Position numbers and translations under genes: made by a program | In this document: one piece after another, positions 29,043-38,990 of the stretch | Position numbering within the stretch: position 1 is the stretch's first letter | Layout of the letters: each line of letters starts with the position of its first letter | The notes under the pieces: generated by a model | Databases searched by the model: none | What the model was told of the DNA's origin: nothing | What the model saw: the letters and a program-made list of their open reading frames with translations, nothing else | Source of the DNA: Agarivorans litoreus | GTDB taxonomy: Bacteria; Pseudomonadota; Gammaproteobacteria; Enterobacterales; Celerinatantimonadaceae | Assembly (NCBI RefSeq): GCF_019649015.1 | Contig: NZ_BLPI01000001.1 | Span: 4,025,001 to 4,089,000, forward strand | DNA: 64,000 bases | Reading direction: 5' to 3'

Positions 29043-30974
29043 TTGCCGGAATTTAGATTGAAACAGCAATATTTCGCCAAAGATGGATTACTTTCCAAGG
29101 CCATTGATGGCTTCTCTCCTCGTCCCCAACAAGGTGAAATGGCCAATGCAGTAGCGCAGGCTATAGATGACCGCGGTAGTTTGCTGGTAGAAGCAGGTAC
29201 CGGCACCGGTAAAACCTTTGCTTACCTTGTTCCTGCTATGGATAGCGGCAAAAAAATTGTAATCAGTACCGGTAGTAAAGCCTTGCAAGACCAGCTGTTT
29301 ACTAAAGACCTACCACGCATGCAAAAAGCCCTTAAGTACAATCAATCGATTGCCTTACTAAAAGGGCGCGCTAACTATTTATGTATTGAAAGGCTAAACA
29401 GCTTTTCGCACTACAGCAGTGGTCAAGACCGAGCTACCTTGGCGGAGCTAGTCAAAATCAAAAGTTGGGCGCAAGGTGAAGAAAGTGGTGACATTAGCGA
29501 CTTAGGCCCGGTGGCTGAGCGGGCAGATGTATTCCCCCTTATAACTAGCACCAATGACAACTGCTTAGGCCGCGATTGCCCATCTTACAAAGAGTGCTAT
29601 TTGGTTAAAGCGCGTAATCGCGCCATGGAAGCTGATTTAGTGGTGGTGAATCACCATTTATTTTTTGCCGACATGGTGGTTAAAGAAACGGGCTTTGGTG
29701 AGCTGATCCCCGAAGCTGATGCCTTTATTTTTGATGAAGCACACCAGTTGCCGGACATTGCAGCCAGCTATTTTGGCCAGCACTTCTCTAGCCGACAGAT
29801 CCTCGATTTATGTAACGACATTGAGTTGAGTTATAAAACCGACCTTCGCGATATGGCGCAATTACAAAAAGCCTCACAAAAGCTAGAGCGTCGCATTCGC
29901 CAATGCCGACTCGCTTTTGAAGGATTGCGAGACCGAGGTGAGTGGCGTCCGCTTGCTAAGCAAAAGCGCTTTGGCGAGATGATGCAAGATTTACGTGAAG
30001 ACATGGACTTTGTTTATCAAGTACTAAAGCTTGCGCTTTCACGCAGTGAATTAGCTGACGCTTGTTTTGAGCGTTTAGCTAAAATGCGCAGCTTGTTCGA
30101 TAAGGTAATGGACGTAGATAAAACCGGTTTTAGTTATTGGTACGAGACTACGCGTCAGCATTTCACCTTAAACATTACGCCCTTAAATATTGCAGAGCGC
30201 TTTAATAGTGAAGTGGAAGAGCGTAACGCCGCTTGGGTATTTACTTCAGCTACTTTGGCGGTTGATGGCAACTTTCAGCATTTCCAAACCCAAATGGGTT
30301 TAAAAGATGCGAGCAGCATGCTGCTCGACAGTCCATTTGATTATCAAAAACAAGCCTTACTTTGTGTGCCGCGTTATTTGCCAGAAACCAAGCAGCATAA
30401 TGCTGAGCAGCTGATGCTAGATCAGCTTGCCCCGGTAATAGAAGCCAACGGCGGCCGTTGTTTCTTTTTATGCACCAGTCATCGCATGATTCAAAAAGTT
30501 GCCGCTGAGCTAAGGCAACGCACTGAGTTATTGGTATTGGTGCAAGGGGAAGCTGGCAAACAAGAGCTGCTTAGCGAGTTCGTTGAAGATGGCAACGCAG
30601 TGTTAGTGGCAACAAGTACTTTCTGGGAAGGTGTAGACGTACCCGGTAAGGCCTTGTCGTGTGTCATCATCGATAAGTTACCGTTTGCTGCACCCGACGA
30701 TCCCTTACTAAAAGCTAAAAGTGAAGATTGCCGTTTGCGTGGCGGAGATCCTTTTCGTCAGGTATATTTGCCGCAAGCTGTAATAAGCTTGAAGCAAGGA
30801 GTGGGGCGCTTGATTCGAACTCAGGCCGATCACGGCGTGGTGATTATTTGTGATAATCGCCTAGTAAACCGCGAATACGGCTCTTTATTTATTAGTAGCT
30901 TACCGGCTATGCCCCGCACAAGAGAGCTATCAAAAGTTCTAGAATTTGTTAAAAAAGATGCTGAGGAAACATGA
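29043..30974 (+). CDS. yoaA: ATP-dependent DNA helicase YoaA (DinG/XPD family)
   Basis: This 643-residue superfamily 2 helicase is of the XPD/DinG type. It has Walker A AGTGTGKT near 51-58 and DEAH in FIFDEAHQLPD. Four cysteines that should bind a 4Fe-4S cluster lie in YLCIERL and NCLGRDCPSYKECY. C-terminal motifs V/VI include STFWEGVDVPGKAL and QGVGRLIRT. E. coli YoaA works with the clamp-loader subunit chi (HolC) in repair of stalled forks. The start is uncertain: the frame opens with TTG at 29043, and TTG at 29058 is equally possible. Its end overlaps tsaB by 4 bp. Confidence 0.92.
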   Translation: MPEFRLKQQYFAKDGLLSKAIDGFSPRPQQGEMANAVAQAIDDRGSLLVEAGTGTGKTFAYLVPAMDSGKKIVISTGSKALQDQLFTKDLPRMQKALKYNQSIALLKGRANYLCIERLNSFSHYSSGQDRATLAELVKIKSWAQGEESGDISDLGPVAERADVFPLITSTNDNCLGRDCPSYKECYLVKARNRAMEADLVVVNHHLFFADMVVKETGFGELIPEADAFIFDEAHQLPDIAASYFGQHFSSRQILDLCNDIELSYKTDLRDMAQLQKASQKLERRIRQCRLAFEGLRDRGEWRPLAKQKRFGEMMQDLREDMDFVYQVLKLALSRSELADACFERLAKMRSLFDKVMDVDKTGFSYWYETTRQHFTLNITPLNIAERFNSEVEERNAAWVFTSATLAVDGNFQHFQTQMGLKDASSMLLDSPFDYQKQALLCVPRYLPETKQHNAEQLMLDQLAPVIEANGGRCFFLCTSHRMIQKVAAELRQRTELLVLVQGEAGKQELLSEFVEDGNAVLVATSTFWEGVDVPGKALSCVIIDKLPFAAPDDPLLKAKSEDCRLRGGDPFRQVYLPQAVISLKQGVGRLIRTQADHGVVIICDNRLVNREYGSLFISSLPAMPRTRELSKVLEFVKKDAEET

Positions 30975-31660
30975 CAGCCAATATATTAGCTTTAGATACT
31001 TCAACCGAAAACTGCTCTGTTGCCTTGCAATGGAAGGGTGAAGTGATCAGCAAGCAAGAATACAGCCCGCGCGACCACACTCAAAAGATCTTGCCATTTG
31101 TGGAACAAGTATTAGCGGAAGCAGGTGTAAGCTTAACTCAAGTGGATGCCATTGCTTTTGGCCGCGGACCAGGCAGTTTTACCGGTGTACGTATTGGCGT
31201 AGCTACCGCGCAAGGTTTGGCATTTGGGGCAGATAAACCAATGGTTGCCGTGTCAACGTTGCAAGCCATGGCGCAGCAAGCTTATGTTAATCATGCCTCA
31301 GAACGTTGCTTGGCTGCCATTGATGCACGCATGGGCGAAGTATACTGGGGTGAATATCACCTAGTAGATGGTTTGATGCGCTTGGTTGACCAAGAGTTAG
31401 TGATTAAGCCTGAGCTACTCGAAGCAAGAGCCAATAAGGCCGCAGCTGTTGGTACAGGTTGGCAAACCTATAAAGAACTATTAAGTGGTCAATTTTCTGG
31501 CGTAAGCGTGTTAGATTCGGTGTTATACCCGGCGGCACGAGATATGCTTAGTTATGCCCAATATGCTTTTGAACGTGGCGACCATGTTGCTGCCGAAAAC
31601 GCAGAACCGGTGTATCTTCGAGATAAAGTTACTTGGCAAAAGCTTCCAGGTAGAGAATAG
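30971..31660 (+). CDS. tsaB: tRNA threonylcarbamoyladenosine synthesis protein TsaB
   Basis: This 229-residue ASKHA-fold protein is the TsaD partner in making t6A37 in ANN-decoding tRNAs. The N-terminal signature ILALDTSTENCSVAL and the typical GRGPGSFTGVRIGVATAQGL are present. It lacks the metal-binding histidines of TsaD, as expected. ATG overlaps the yoaA stop as ATGA. The yoaA-tsaB pairing is conserved in gammaproteobacteria. Confidence 0.95.
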   Translation: MTANILALDTSTENCSVALQWKGEVISKQEYSPRDHTQKILPFVEQVLAEAGVSLTQVDAIAFGRGPGSFTGVRIGVATAQGLAFGADKPMVAVSTLQAMAQQAYVNHASERCLAAIDARMGEVYWGEYHLVDGLMRLVDQELVIKPELLEARANKAAAVGTGWQTYKELLSGQFSGVSVLDSVLYPAARDMLSYAQYAFERGDHVAAENAEPVYLRDKVTWQKLPGRE

Positions 31661-31676
31661 TTAAAGGATAAAAAGT

Positions 31677-31940
31677 TTGAAAATTCAGGGCCTTGGCCAG
31701 CCCATACCGCAACAGCCTAAAGTTAAGCAGGCAAGTAGTAGTACCGAGTTAAGTACCGCTACTCAAGCGCCAAAAGGTGTAGTGCCATGGGCGGTAATGG
31801 ATGAAAAAAGTGTAGAAAAGCTCCGCTATGACCAAAATATTGGCAGTGGCGGAGAGGCTGTGTCTCACTATCAAGATGTTGCTAATCAACTTAAGCGCCA
31901 GCAGGTGAATGAAATGTTCGGCATCGACTTGTTTGCCTAA
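31677..31940 (+). CDS. Small hypothetical protein ending in IDLFA
   Basis: This is an 87-residue protein starting at TTG 31677, with AAAGGAT 7-8 bases upstream, 16 bp after tsaB. It has a Gln/Pro/Ser-rich disordered N-terminal half (QPIPQQPKVKQASSS) and a helical C-terminal part (YQDVANQLKRQQVNEMFGID). I recognise no functional domain. Its position after tsaB suggests a conserved hypothetical of this neighbourhood. The last residues GIDLFA echo the small protein before yoaA. Confidence 0.7.
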   Translation: MKIQGLGQPIPQQPKVKQASSSTELSTATQAPKGVVPWAVMDEKSVEKLRYDQNIGSGGEAVSHYQDVANQLKRQQVNEMFGIDLFA

Positions 31941-31959
31941 ACTAGCTTTTCTCTTATCC

Positions 31960-32793
31960 ATGCTCAGTGAATCCTGCCTTCCCAAAAGCAAACTTGCTTA
32001 CCTAGAACAAACAACCGACAGCGCATACTGTTTATTAATGTTGCACGGTTGGATGGACAACGCAGCTAGTTTCATCCCTATTATCAACGAACTACCTACT
32101 AGCCACTGTATAGCTTTAGACTTTCCTGGACATGGCCATTCACCACATCGACAAGGTTATTATCACTTTGTTGACTACGTAGACGATGTGTATATTGCAT
32201 TAAATGAGCTCAACCTTAGTAAACCAGTTGTCTTAGTTGGCCACTCTTTGGGAGCGCTTGTGGCCAGTTGCTTTGCTGCGGCATTTCCTGAGCATCTTAG
32301 TGGATTAGTATGTATTGATGGCATTGGACCTTTAAGTTTGGCAAGCCATGAAACGTCTACGCATTTAGCTAAAGCGATTCGTCAAAGACAGCAACTAAAA
32401 CCCGCCAAAGGTTTTGCAGAGTTAGATTGTGCCGTGGCCCTGCGAGCTAAAACTAACGCTATTAGCACTGAAAATAGCCGCTTACTAGTAGAGCGCGCTA
32501 CAATTCAAAGAGAAGGGTTGTGGTATTGGCGGCATGACGAAAAATTAAAACTTAGCTCACCTTTACGTTTTAGTGAAGAACAGGCCAAACAGATTTGCCA
32601 AGCTGCTGTAACACCTTGTTTATTGCTGGCAGCAAATGAGTACCCTTTACTTAAGCCAGATTACATTGCCTTGCGCCAGCAATGGTTTAACAATATTCAA
32701 ACACAACTACTAAGTGGTGGTCACCACCTGCATATGCAAAATCCGCATGCTACAGCTCAGTTACTTCACGACTTTATTAAAACAATTGTTTGA
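31960..32793 (+). CDS. Alpha/beta hydrolase
   Basis: This is a 277-residue alpha/beta-fold hydrolase of unknown substrate. The oxyanion region is LMLHGWMDNAASF, then LDFPGHGHSPHR, the nucleophile elbow VGHSLGALVAS, and the terminal His in SGGHHLHMQNP. The family resembles esterases encoded between tsaB and fadD in related bacteria. I start at ATG 31960; the frame is open from 31909, but that start would overlap the preceding gene and add non-homologous residues. No strong ribosome site is visible, so the start is uncertain. Confidence 0.85.
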   Translation: MLSESCLPKSKLAYLEQTTDSAYCLLMLHGWMDNAASFIPIINELPTSHCIALDFPGHGHSPHRQGYYHFVDYVDDVYIALNELNLSKPVVLVGHSLGALVASCFAAAFPEHLSGLVCIDGIGPLSLASHETSTHLAKAIRQRQQLKPAKGFAELDCAVALRAKTNAISTENSRLLVERATIQREGLWYWRHDEKLKLSSPLRFSEEQAKQICQAAVTPCLLLAANEYPLLKPDYIALRQQWFNNIQTQLLSGGHHLHMQNPHATAQLLHDFIKTIV

Positions 32794-32880
32794 AGCACTT
32801 CACTGTTTTTGAACTTACACTCTACGCTTAATGTTAATATATTGTTATTTTAAACGCCGTATGAAACAATCGTTTGAAAT

Positions 32881-32900
32881 CTTAGAGCTAAAGCTCTAAG
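32881..32900. repeat. Perfect inverted repeat before fadD
   Basis: CTTAGAGCT and AGCTCTAAG flank AA. It lies between the hydrolase stop and fadD. There is no T run, so it is a weak terminator at best and might be an operator. It is unlike the E. coli FadR site. Confidence 0.35.
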
Positions 32901-32991
32901 GCCAGTAATGTCGCCAAGTGCATAATAAAATTCACAATAAACTTGGTGGGCAATTTATACTTAATGTAATTGGATTGTTTAGGAGAACTGC

Positions 32992-34653
32992 GTGGATAAG
33001 GTTTGGCTTAATCGATACCCTAAGGATGTTCCTGCAGAGATAGACTCAGCACGTTATCAAACATTGCTTGATGTCTTTGAAGAAGGTGCAGCCAAACATG
33101 CCGACAGAGTAGCATTTATTAACATGGGCCAGGTGATGACTTATCGCCGCCTCGAAGAACAATCTCGAGCCTTTGCTGCTTATCTTCAAAACGAATTAAA
33201 GCTAAAAGCGGGTGACCGCGTTGCTTTAATGATGCCCAATCTGTTGCAGTATCCCATCTGTTTGTTTGGTGCTTTACGAGCCGGCATGGTAGTGGTGAAT
33301 GTAAACCCGCTGTATACCCCACGTGAGCTTAAACATCAGCTAAATGATAGTGGTGCAAAGGCCATTGTAATTGTCTCTAACTTTGCTCACATTCTAGAAG
33401 AAATTGTGGAAGAAACCGGGGTAGAACATGTTGTGCTAACGCGCCTTGGTGACCAGCTTTCTGCCACAAAACGAACCTTAGTTAACTTTGTGGTTAAGTA
33501 CGTGAAAAAAATGGTGCCTAAGTACCATTTGCCACATGCGCAATCGTTACGTTATGTATTGTCGAAAGGTCAGCATTTACAATACGTTCGCCCAGAGATC
33601 CAAAGTGAAGATTTAGCCTTTTTACAATACACCGGTGGCACAACTGGTGTGGCTAAAGGCGCCATGTTGTCACATAAAAATATGGTGGCTAATTTACTGC
33701 AAGCGTTAGGTATTGTTGGCCCCTGTTTACGCGAAGGCAAAGAAGTAGTGGTAACCGCTTTGCCGCTCTACCATATCTTTGCCTTAACGGCTAACTGTAT
33801 GGTGTTTTTCGCCCTAGGTTGTCAGAACCTGCTAATTACTAATCCTCGCGATATTCCTACTTTTACTAAAGAGTTGGCTAAAACACCATTTACCGCCATT
33901 ACTGGCGTGAACACCTTGTTTAACGCGCTACTTAATCATGATGATTTTGCCAAGCTTGATTTCTCACGTTTACGTCTGTCTTTAGGTGGTGGCATGTCGG
34001 TGCAGCGCGCGGTTGCAGAGCGTTGGCAGGAAGTAACCGGATCTCGATTGATCGAAGGTTACGGTTTAACAGAATGTGCGCCATTGGTAACTGTATGTCC
34101 TTATGACTTAGAAGCTTATAACGGTAGTATTGGCCTTCCGGCGCCTTCTACCGATATTAAGCTAGTGGGCGAAGATGGAGAAGAAGTGGCTGATGGCGAA
34201 TCAGGTGAGATCTTGGTGAAAGGCCCGCAGGTTATGCAGGGCTATTGGCAGCGCCCTGAAGCTACAGAAGAATCGATGCCTGGAGGCTGGTTTGCCACAG
34301 GTGATATTGCCACAGTAGATGAACAAGGTTTCTTCCACATTGTGGACCGCAAAAAAGACATGATTTTAGTATCGGGCTTTAACGTGTTTCCTAATGAAGT
34401 GGAAGAAGTGGTGGCCAGCAATGCCAAAGTGCTGGAAGTTGCAGCGGTAGGTGTTCCAAACGATGTTAGCGGCGAAACGGTAAAAGTTTTTGTGGTCAAG
34501 AAGGATGAATCTCTTACTGAGAAACAAGTTATCGAGCATTGCCGTGAGTTTCTTACGGCTTATAAGGTACCTAAGCTGGTAGAGTTTAGAGATGAACTTC
34601 CTAAAACAAATGTGGGTAAGATCTTACGTAGAGCCTTGCGTGAAGAGGCATAA
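32992..34653 (+). CDS. fadD: Long-chain-fatty-acid--CoA ligase FadD
   Basis: This 553-residue adenylate-forming enzyme activates exogenous long-chain fatty acids to acyl-CoA for beta-oxidation. The AMP-binding P-loop is [16 protein letters not shown] near residue 213. Then come YGLTECAP near 360, the hinge [20 protein letters not shown] and the catalytic Lys in [11 protein letters not shown] near the C-terminus. The start is GTG at 32992 with TAGGAG 8 bases upstream. It is followed by rnd, as in vibrios and enterics. Confidence 0.95.
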   Translation: MDKVWLNRYPKDVPAEIDSARYQTLLDVFEEGAAKHADRVAFINMGQVMTYRRLEEQSRAFAAYLQNELKLKAGDRVALMMPNLLQYPICLFGALRAGMVVVNVNPLYTPRELKHQLNDSGAKAIVIVSNFAHILEEIVEETGVEHVVLTRLGDQLSATKRTLVNFVVKYVKKMVPKYHLPHAQSLRYVLSKGQHLQYVRPEIQSEDLAFLQYTGGTTGVAKGAMLSHKNMVANLLQALGIVGPCLREGKEVVVTALPLYHIFALTANCMVFFALGCQNLLITNPRDIPTFTKELAKTPFTAITGVNTLFNALLNHDDFAKLDFSRLRLSLGGGMSVQRAVAERWQEVTGSRLIEGYGLTECAPLVTVCPYDLEAYNGSIGLPAPSTDIKLVGEDGEEVADGESGEILVKGPQVMQGYWQRPEATEESMPGGWFATGDIATVDEQGFFHIVDRKKDMILVSGFNVFPNEVEEVVASNAKVLEVAAVGVPNDVSGETVKVFVVKKDESLTEKQVIEHCREFLTAYKVPKLVEFRDELPKTNVGKILRRALREEA

Positions 34654-34702
34654 ACCGTAAAATGGTGCTAATTAAGATGCTTTCCACTAGGACGCCGTAA
34701 TT

Positions 34703-35824
34703 TTGGCAGACGTAAACTTCGATATGATAGAAACAGAGGCGCAACTTGCGCCTCTGTTGCGTTTTTTAAATGAGCAAGAAGCAATGGTACTTGCCATTGA
34801 TACAGAGTTTGTTCGTACTCGTACTTACTACGCTCAGCTTGGTTTACTGCAAATCTTTGATGGCCAACAATGCTATTTGATTGATCCCCTCAAAGTAGAA
34901 ATGGCGCCCTTGTGGGAAGCATTAGCTAAGCACCATTGGGTACTTCACGCCTTTAGTGAAGATCTTGAAATCATTCAGCGTGTGAGTGGCAAATTTGGTC
35001 TTAGTGTATTTGATACCCAAGTAGGGGCCGCTTTTCTAGGCCACGGTATTAGCTTGGGTTATCAGCGATTTATTGACACAGAGTTGGATATTCACTTAGA
35101 TAAAGGCGAGTCGCGCACCGACTGGTTAGCACGTCCCTTACGTTCGTCTCAATTGGAATATGCGGCCTTGGATGTAATTTACCTTTTACCTGCGTATTTA
35201 AAGATCCAACAACAGCTTAAAGATGAGGGACGGTTTGATGCCGCGCTTGAAGAAAGCGCCCGTTTAGCTGCGCTTAAAAAGCAGGTGTTTAATCAAGACG
35301 AAGCCTATAAAGACATTAAGAATGCTTGGAAACTAAACCCACAGCAACTTGCTGTTTTGCAGGTATTAGCGCGTTGGCGCGCTCAGCAAGCCGCTAGCCG
35401 AGACTTAGCTATTAATAATGTTGTTCATGGCGACAGTTTATGGGCCCTGGCGCGTTATCAGCCAAGTACTATGGAACAACTGCAGCGCCTAGGTTTGCCG
35501 CCGCAAGAATTGCGGATACATGGGCAGCGTTTGTTAAAGTTAGTAAAACAAGGGCAGCAGACTAAAACCGTAGATTTTCCGCAGGCGATTAAACGTATTG
35601 TAGATTACCCTGATTACAAGAAAAGTATTCAAGAACTGAAAAAAGTAGTGGCCAAAGTTGCTGAAGAATCAGGTTTACCCGAGGATGTATTGGCGAGTAA
35701 AAAAATGCTCAATCAATATTTGTCTTGGCTTTGGAAAGAGGACCGGCAAGCAGCAGATTTGCCACTGTTACTTACCGGCTGGCGTCAGCCTTTATTTGCT
35801 AATCACGTCGCTCAGGAAGCGTAA
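34703..35824 (+). CDS. rnd: Ribonuclease D
   Basis: This 373-residue 3'-5' exoribonuclease matures tRNA and other small RNA 3' ends. The DEDD domain is at 1-170 with [16 protein letters not shown] (motif I), [19 protein letters not shown] (motif II) and the motif III region [18 protein letters not shown]. An HRDC domain lies near 215-290. The start is TTG at 34703, as commonly seen for rnd, with a weak AGGAC-like site. Its 3' end overlaps the convergent minE by 26 bp. Confidence 0.94.
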   Translation: MADVNFDMIETEAQLAPLLRFLNEQEAMVLAIDTEFVRTRTYYAQLGLLQIFDGQQCYLIDPLKVEMAPLWEALAKHHWVLHAFSEDLEIIQRVSGKFGLSVFDTQVGAAFLGHGISLGYQRFIDTELDIHLDKGESRTDWLARPLRSSQLEYAALDVIYLLPAYLKIQQQLKDEGRFDAALEESARLAALKKQVFNQDEAYKDIKNAWKLNPQQLAVLQVLARWRAQQAASRDLAINNVVHGDSLWALARYQPSTMEQLQRLGLPPQELRIHGQRLLKLVKQGQQTKTVDFPQAIKRIVDYPDYKKSIQELKKVVAKVAEESGLPEDVLASKKMLNQYLSWLWKEDRQAADLPLLLTGWRQPLFANHVAQEA

Positions 35825-36062
35825 TATTAAGCTCTAGTACGCTGATATCTTCGCTCTTGTTATCCAAGCTAACATTTACTTGGTCTGAGTTAATATCTAC
35901 GTACTTTTTAATTACTTCTATAATATCTTGCTTCATCGCTGGCAAGTAATCAGGCCCACTGCGTTGCCCACGTTCGTGAGCTACAATAATTTGCAGTCGT
36001 TCTTTGGCGGTTGCAGCCGTTTTAGACTGTTTTGTGGTTCGAAAGTAGTCCAAAAGAGACAT
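35799..36062 (-). CDS. minE: Cell division topological specificity factor MinE
   Basis: This 87-residue protein drives pole-to-pole oscillation of MinD. The N-terminal amphipathic membrane-targeting and anti-MinCD helix is [20 protein letters not shown]. The dimerising topological domain follows ([20 protein letters not shown]). It is the last gene of minCDE and is convergent with rnd, with overlapping 3' ends. Confidence 0.97.
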   Translation of the reverse strand: MSLLDYFRTTKQSKTAATAKERLQIIVAHERGQRSGPDYLPAMKQDIIEVIKKYVDINSDQVNVSLDNKSEDISVLELNITLPERRD

Positions 36063-36064
36063 CG

Positions 36065-36877
36065 TTATCCTCCAAATAAGCGGCTAAATAGGCCTTTCTT
36101 TTGTTCTTCTAAAAAGCGGAAATCTACGCTTTCACCAATTAAACGGCTTACCGCATCGTCGTAAGCTAAGCCTGCATCACTTTCAGTATCTAAAATCACC
36201 GGTTCGCCTGAGTTTGAGGCTTTTAACACTGCCGGTGATTCCGGGATCACGCCAAGTAATGGAATAGCCAGAATGTCTTGAACGTCTTCAACACTTAACA
36301 TATCACCCCGGTTAACACGCTCCGGGTTGTAACGGGTAAGTAGTAAGTGTTCTTTAACCGGCTCTTTGCCTTGCTCGGCACGTTTTGATTTGCTGGCTAA
36401 CATGCCTAAAATTCTGTCTGAATCTCGCACCGAAGATACTTCTGGGTTAGTTGTTACAATAGCTTCATCGGCGAAGTACAAGGCCATGATTGCACCGGTT
36501 TCGATACCGGCTGGGGAATCACACACGATGTAATCGAAGCCTTGTTCAACTAGATCGTCTAATACTTTTTGCACGCCTTCTTTGGTTAAGGCGTCTTTAT
36601 CACGAGTTTGTGAAGCCGGCAAAATGTATAGGTTGTCGGTGCGCTTATCTTTAATCAACGATTGATTAAGGTTAGCTTCACCTTTGATTACGTTTACAAA
36701 ATCATAAACTACGCGACGTTCACAACCCATTATTAAGTCGAGATTACGTAAGCCGATATCAAAATCAATGATTACTGTTTTAAAACCTTTGATGGCGAGA
36801 CCAGTACCAATAGCAGCACTGGAGGTTGTTTTGCCAACGCCACCTTTTCCTGAGGTTACAACGATAATCTTAGCCAT
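36065..36877 (-). CDS. minD: Septum site-determining ATPase MinD
   Basis: This 270-residue ParA/MinD-type ATPase has the deviant Walker [13 protein letters not shown] near residue 10, Walker [11 protein letters not shown], and [11 protein letters not shown]-terminal amphipathic membrane-targeting helix ([16 protein letters not shown]) is present. It recruits MinC to the membrane and is displaced by MinE. It sits 2 bp before minE. Confidence 0.98.
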   Translation of the reverse strand: MAKIIVVTSGKGGVGKTTSSAAIGTGLAIKGFKTVIIDFDIGLRNLDLIMGCERRVVYDFVNVIKGEANLNQSLIKDKRTDNLYILPASQTRDKDALTKEGVQKVLDDLVEQGFDYIVCDSPAGIETGAIMALYFADEAIVTTNPEVSSVRDSDRILGMLASKSKRAEQGKEPVKEHLLLTRYNPERVNRGDMLSVEDVQDILAIPLLGVIPESPAVLKASNSGEPVILDTESDAGLAYDDAVSRLIGESVDFRFLEEQKKGLFSRLFGG

Positions 36878-36907
36878 TATCTTTCCTTTATAAATTCGTT
36901 AACGGGG

Positions 36908-37612
36908 TTAACTTAAATTACCAAATACGATTTGCTGGTCTTCTATTTGAATGCACTGCGGAGAATCGGCGTGCTCGCCGATTTGCTCATGCAGCATATA
37001 AACACCAGCAATTGAAATAAGTTCTGCTTGCAAGTTTTGGCAGAAAATCTTGCTGTCTTTTCTGCCACTTGCGCCTGCAATGGCTCGGCCTCTTAACGCG
37101 CCGTAAATATGTATGTTGCCATCAGCAATTACCTCGGCGCCGTTTCCTACGGAGCCAATCACTACTAAGTCGGTGTTTTGGGCATAAATTTGTTGGCCAG
37201 AGCGAATTTGGCCACGAACAATTTTGCTGGGAACTACCGAAGGAGCAGCGGGGGGAGTGAGGGCTTTTTCTTGTGTTGCTTCGCTCGGTTTAGCTGTTGC
37301 TTGTTGCGAGCCACTGGTCATAACTGCCAAACCAGCAGCACGAGCAGCGGTTTTTTGTTCGGCGGTTTTACAACCTGTTACGCCCACTAATACAAAGTCT
37401 TGAGCTTCAACTATTTCTCTAAGCTGGTCGAAGTCAAATTCGCTATCCACTTCACTAATATTTACTACGATAGGTGCGCAATTGAAGAACTGAGGCGCTT
37501 GTGCCACTTTCTCCATAAGCTTGTTATTTAATGATGCTAAATCATTATTTCCTAAGTAAACGACTGAAAGGGTAAAGTTTGTCCCTTTAAACTCTATTTC
37601 CTGTCCGGACAT
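36908..37612 (-). CDS. minC: Septum formation inhibitor MinC
   Basis: This 234-residue inhibitor of FtsZ assembly has an N-terminal FtsZ-binding domain (about 1-100, [15 protein letters not shown]). A low-complexity linker follows ([18 protein letters not shown]), then the C-terminal beta-helix that binds MinD ([35 protein letters not shown]). It is first in minCDE and divergent from ycgL. Confidence 0.96.
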   Translation of the reverse strand: MSGQEIEFKGTNFTLSVVYLGNNDLASLNNKLMEKVAQAPQFFNCAPIVVNISEVDSEFDFDQLREIVEAQDFVLVGVTGCKTAEQKTAARAAGLAVMTSGSQQATAKPSEATQEKALTPPAAPSVVPSKIVRGQIRSGQQIYAQNTDLVVIGSVGNGAEVIADGNIHIYGALRGRAIAGASGRKDSKIFCQNLQAELISIAGVYMLHEQIGEHADSPQCIQIEDQQIVFGNLS

Positions 37613-37725
37613 GAACAGCAGATTCCTTTTTACATTTGTATACGAGCAATGACGCTATACCATATATTCTGATATAGTCTGCGTTTTAGCATAACCTGAT
37701 CAGTGCCTAGGATACTAACATTTTC

Positions 37726-38007
37726 ATGTTCTGTGCAGTCTATAAAAGTCTCAAAAAACAGCAAACTTATCTCTATATTGAGAAGAAAGACGATTTTTCG
37801 AAAGTTCCTTCCTCGTTAATTGAATTGATGGGGCCTAAGGAGCTAGTGATGTTGGTGCCGAAACGACCAACTAAAGATTTTGCTCGTGTAAAAATCGACG
37901 CCATAGAAGCCGCGTTTAAAGAGCAAGGCTACTATTTGCAACTTCCACCACCTCCAGAGAATTATCTCAAACAGCATTTAGCCGCGCAGGCTAAAGCTAA
38001 AAACTAA
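37726..38007 (+). CDS. ycgL: YcgL domain-containing protein
   Basis: This is a 93-residue small cytosolic protein of the YcgL family (MFCAVYKSLKKQQTYLYIEK, KDDFSKVPSSLIELMG, GYYLQLPPPPENYLKQHL), with known fold but no firm function. It is adjacent to minC and followed by a lytic transglycosylase gene, as in other gammaproteobacteria. The ATG at 37726 matches the family N-terminus. Confidence 0.93.
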   Translation: MFCAVYKSLKKQQTYLYIEKKDDFSKVPSSLIELMGPKELVMLVPKRPTKDFARVKIDAIEAAFKEQGYYLQLPPPPENYLKQHLAAQAKAKN

Positions 38008-38023
38008 TAGAAAGGGGACGTTA

Positions 38024-38989
38024 GTGAAAAAAATTATCAGTGCGGTGCTCTTCTCGGCTGCCTTCTCGTTACACGCTGAACCGGGCTTTGATAACTACGT
38101 TGAACAACTTAAATTAGAAGCGGCAGAGCAGGGGATATCTCAGCAAACCATTGATGCCGCTTTTGCTAATACTAAATTTTACCAACGTGCGGTAAAGGCA
38201 GATAAGCAGCAACCAGAGTTTAAACTTACCTTAGACACTTACTTGCCGCGAGCCGTTCCCGATTGGAAGGTGCAACAAGCGCGGGCTTTATACAAAAAGC
38301 ATTACCCTTTGCTAAAAGAGATAGAAAAAAAGTATAAGGTGCAGCCTCGCTTTATTATTGCTTTATGGGGCGTAGAATCTAACTTTGGTAAGTTTACAGG
38401 CAACTACAATGTAGTGTCGGCGCTTTCAACCATGTCTTTTGAAGGGCGTCGCGAAGCGTTTTTCAAAAAAGAGCTGATGAATGCACTTCGAATTCTAGAT
38501 GCAGGCCATATTGAGCCTCACAAAATGAAGGGCTCTTGGGCCGGCGCAATGGGCCAAGTGCAGTTTATGCCAAGCTCGTTTCTAGCTTATGCGCAAGATT
38601 TTGATGGCGATGGTCATAGCGATATATGGAACAACACAGCCGACGCTTTAGCTTCTGCGGCGAATTATTTGGCGCAAAGCGGATGGAGTGATGATCTAAC
38701 CTGGGGTCGCCAAGTTCAGCTTCCTAAAGATTATGATGTCAGCAACTCTGGATTAAAAATCACTAAAACTTTAGCCGAATGGCAAGCACTAGGCGTTCGC
38801 CGCTATGACGGTAGCGATTTGCCTATACGCGATATTAGCGCTTCTGTTGTTCAACCTGATGATGCGCAGGGGCGTGCCTACCTCGCTTATGATAACTATC
38901 GTGTGCTAATGAAATGGAATCGCTCACACTACTTCGTAGCTGCGGTTGGCACCTTGGCTGACCGTATTTCTTATCCACCGGTGTTTTGA
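38024..38989 (+). CDS. MltB-family lytic murein transglycosylase
   Basis: This 321-residue exported transglycosylase cleaves peptidoglycan to 1,6-anhydro products. It has a signal peptide (KKIISAVLFSAAFSLHAEPG). The SLT/MltB domain has catalytic Glu118 in WGVESNFGKFTG, and further signature GSWAGAMGQVQFMPSSFLAY and DGDGHSDIWNNTADALAS. No lipobox Cys is seen, so it is soluble or periplasmic, unlike E. coli MltB. The start is GTG at 38024 with GGGGAC upstream. Confidence 0.92.
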   Translation: MKKIISAVLFSAAFSLHAEPGFDNYVEQLKLEAAEQGISQQTIDAAFANTKFYQRAVKADKQQPEFKLTLDTYLPRAVPDWKVQQARALYKKHYPLLKEIEKKYKVQPRFIIALWGVESNFGKFTGNYNVVSALSTMSFEGRREAFFKKELMNALRILDAGHIEPHKMKGSWAGAMGQVQFMPSSFLAYAQDFDGDGHSDIWNNTADALASAANYLAQSGWSDDLTWGRQVQLPKDYDVSNSGLKITKTLAEWQALGVRRYDGSDLPIRDISASVVQPDDAQGRAYLAYDNYRVLMKWNRSHYFVAAVGTLADRISYPPVF

Positions 38990-38990
38990 T

